Positions 63,394-64,000 of a DNA stretch of 64,000 bases are shown one piece after another. How positions within the stretch are numbered: the stretch's first letter is position 1; each line of letters starts with the position of its first letter. The position numbers and the translations under genes are program-made. A model generated the notes under the pieces. The model saw nothing but the letters and a program-made list of their open reading frames with translations, did not search any database and was not told the origin of the DNA. This DNA comes from Euphorbia lathyris (Eukaryota > Streptophyta > Magnoliopsida > Malpighiales > Euphorbiaceae), in NCBI RefSeq assembly GCF_963576675.1, contig NC_088918.1:49137501-49201500 (forward strand), in the 5' to 3' direction.

Positions 63394-64000
63394 ATTAGCA
63401 CTTCGCTTTTGGAGGCGTTTAATGGTGTAAACGACGGTGTGTATGCTGCTTTGTTTTTAGAGCCTCTACGCCTGCCCCTGGATGACAAATCAGGATGTTT
63501 GTCCTTCTCTTTATCCCGTCTACGAGATTCACCCTTGTCCTTTTTAGGCGGAGATACTGACTCCCTGCGGATGTCATCTACTTCCATCAAGTCCTTGCAT
63601 CTTTCTATCAACTCTGCCATATCTTTGGGCTTCTTTCTGATCAGATCTTCCTACAAGCTTTTACATGTGTTTTTCACTAGAGCTTCCACCGCCATGGAGA
63701 CATCCACATCAACAATTCGTATACACAATTTGTTAAAATTATCCACATATTCCCGGAGGGGTTCATTCGCTTTTTGCTTCAATTCAAAGAGCTTCCGCGA
63801 TTTGACCACTGGAGGGATGCAACCGGCGAATTTTGCACAAAATTCCCTACTTAATTGATCCCAGCTGTCAATTGATCCTGGAGGCAAAGATTGGAACTAA
63901 TCATAATCCGGTCCTCCTAGCGTGGTGATAAACATCCGGCATAACATCGCTTCGCTGGCACGATTAAGGCTAAGCAATATGCGGTACTTTCTGGCATGAG
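63394..64000 (-). pseudogene. B gag, capsid C-terminal part (runs off the window)
   Basis: One frame with stops at about 63651 (TAG) and 63897 (TAG). It encodes SIDSWDQLSREFCAKFAGC, FELKQKANEPLREYVDNF and LIRKKPKDMAELIERC, then a basic stretch, the usual end of Tat Gag capsid. Only one capsid copy is visible; sequence to the right is needed to see whether extra blocks exist as in A3. A shift of one base near 63393 separates it from the knuckle. Confidence 0.85.

Larger units (their letters stand above)
47670..64000 (-). mobile_element. B: Tat-like Gypsy element, 5' end outside window
   Basis: On the reverse strand: gag (from beyond the right edge), protease, RT, RNase H, second RNase H, integrase, spacer, antisense multi-exon ORF, polypurine tract and 3' LTR. 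It is a family separate from A: the LTR is much shorter (514 bp) and the protease and gag differ. D lies in its integrase gene and F in an intron of its antisense ORF. The base pairs left of it are AATAC; the matching duplication would be beyond the window. Confidence 0.88.

Noticed and set aside
1..64000. Host genes, tRNA or rRNA genes
   Set aside because: Every frame above about 120 codons is explained by a retrotransposon, LTR or satellite, and no cloverleaf or rRNA sequence was noticed by eye.

Overview
The window is plant nuclear DNA, most likely eudicot, made almost entirely of nested LTR retrotransposons. I found no host gene, tRNA, rRNA or CRISPR array. A plant source is indicated by Ty3/Gypsy elements of the Tat type (two RNase H domains, long LTRs, antisense extra ORFs, satellite-like arrays behind pol), a Ty1/Copia element with an initiator-Met-type primer site, and MITEs. 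The species cannot be told from the sequence.

Labels used below. A1, A2 and A3 are three copies of one large Tat-like Gypsy family (LTRs about 2.7-3.0 kb where undisturbed, starting TGTAGACACC and ending TCTAACA). B is a second Tat-like Gypsy element, and D is a smaller defective relative of B. C1, C2 and C3 are a Copia family with LTRs of about 1.9 kb. E is a Copia scrap. F is a solo LTR.

Layout. 1-11016 is A1 on the + strand. Its 5' LTR lies outside the window, its gag is only a relic and its pol is missing. It carries solo LTR C1 (6164-8023, duplication CTAGG). 11017-11390 is a scrap of Copia RNase H (E). 11391-17073 plus 46905-47669 is A2 on the - strand, with a truncated LTR holding a 175-bp TA-flanked MITE and a hAT-like MITE that itself contains a MULE-like foldback. 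A2 is split by the Copia element C2 (17074-46904, duplication GGAGC). C2 is split inside its gag-pol by A3 (22143-40465, 18.3 kb, - strand, duplication ACACT), and its 3' LTR is split by solo LTR C3 (43917-46005, duplication TACTC). From 47670 past the right edge is B on the - strand. Its antisense multi-exon ORF holds F in an intron (49468-50810), and its integrase gene is split by D (53165-59793, duplication ACGCT).

Coding content. A3 has one 7.4-kb gag-pol frame broken by six in-frame stops and no frameshift. Downstream of its normal Gag capsid and zinc knuckle are three further capsid-like blocks, the most unusual protein feature here. B keeps a readable but frameshifted gag-PR-RT-RNase H-IN. 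C2 keeps gag, protease, integrase, RT and RNase H with several stops and one frameshift. A and B both have spliced-looking ORFs antisense to gag-pol, between pol and the 3' LTR. D carries its gag-protease and RT blocks in swapped order.

The best non-coding signal is in the family A LTRs. The TATA box sits in the loop of an inverted repeat whose stem sequence differs between copies while still pairing. Arrays of unrelated perfect palindromes lie upstream and a second hairpin lies downstream.
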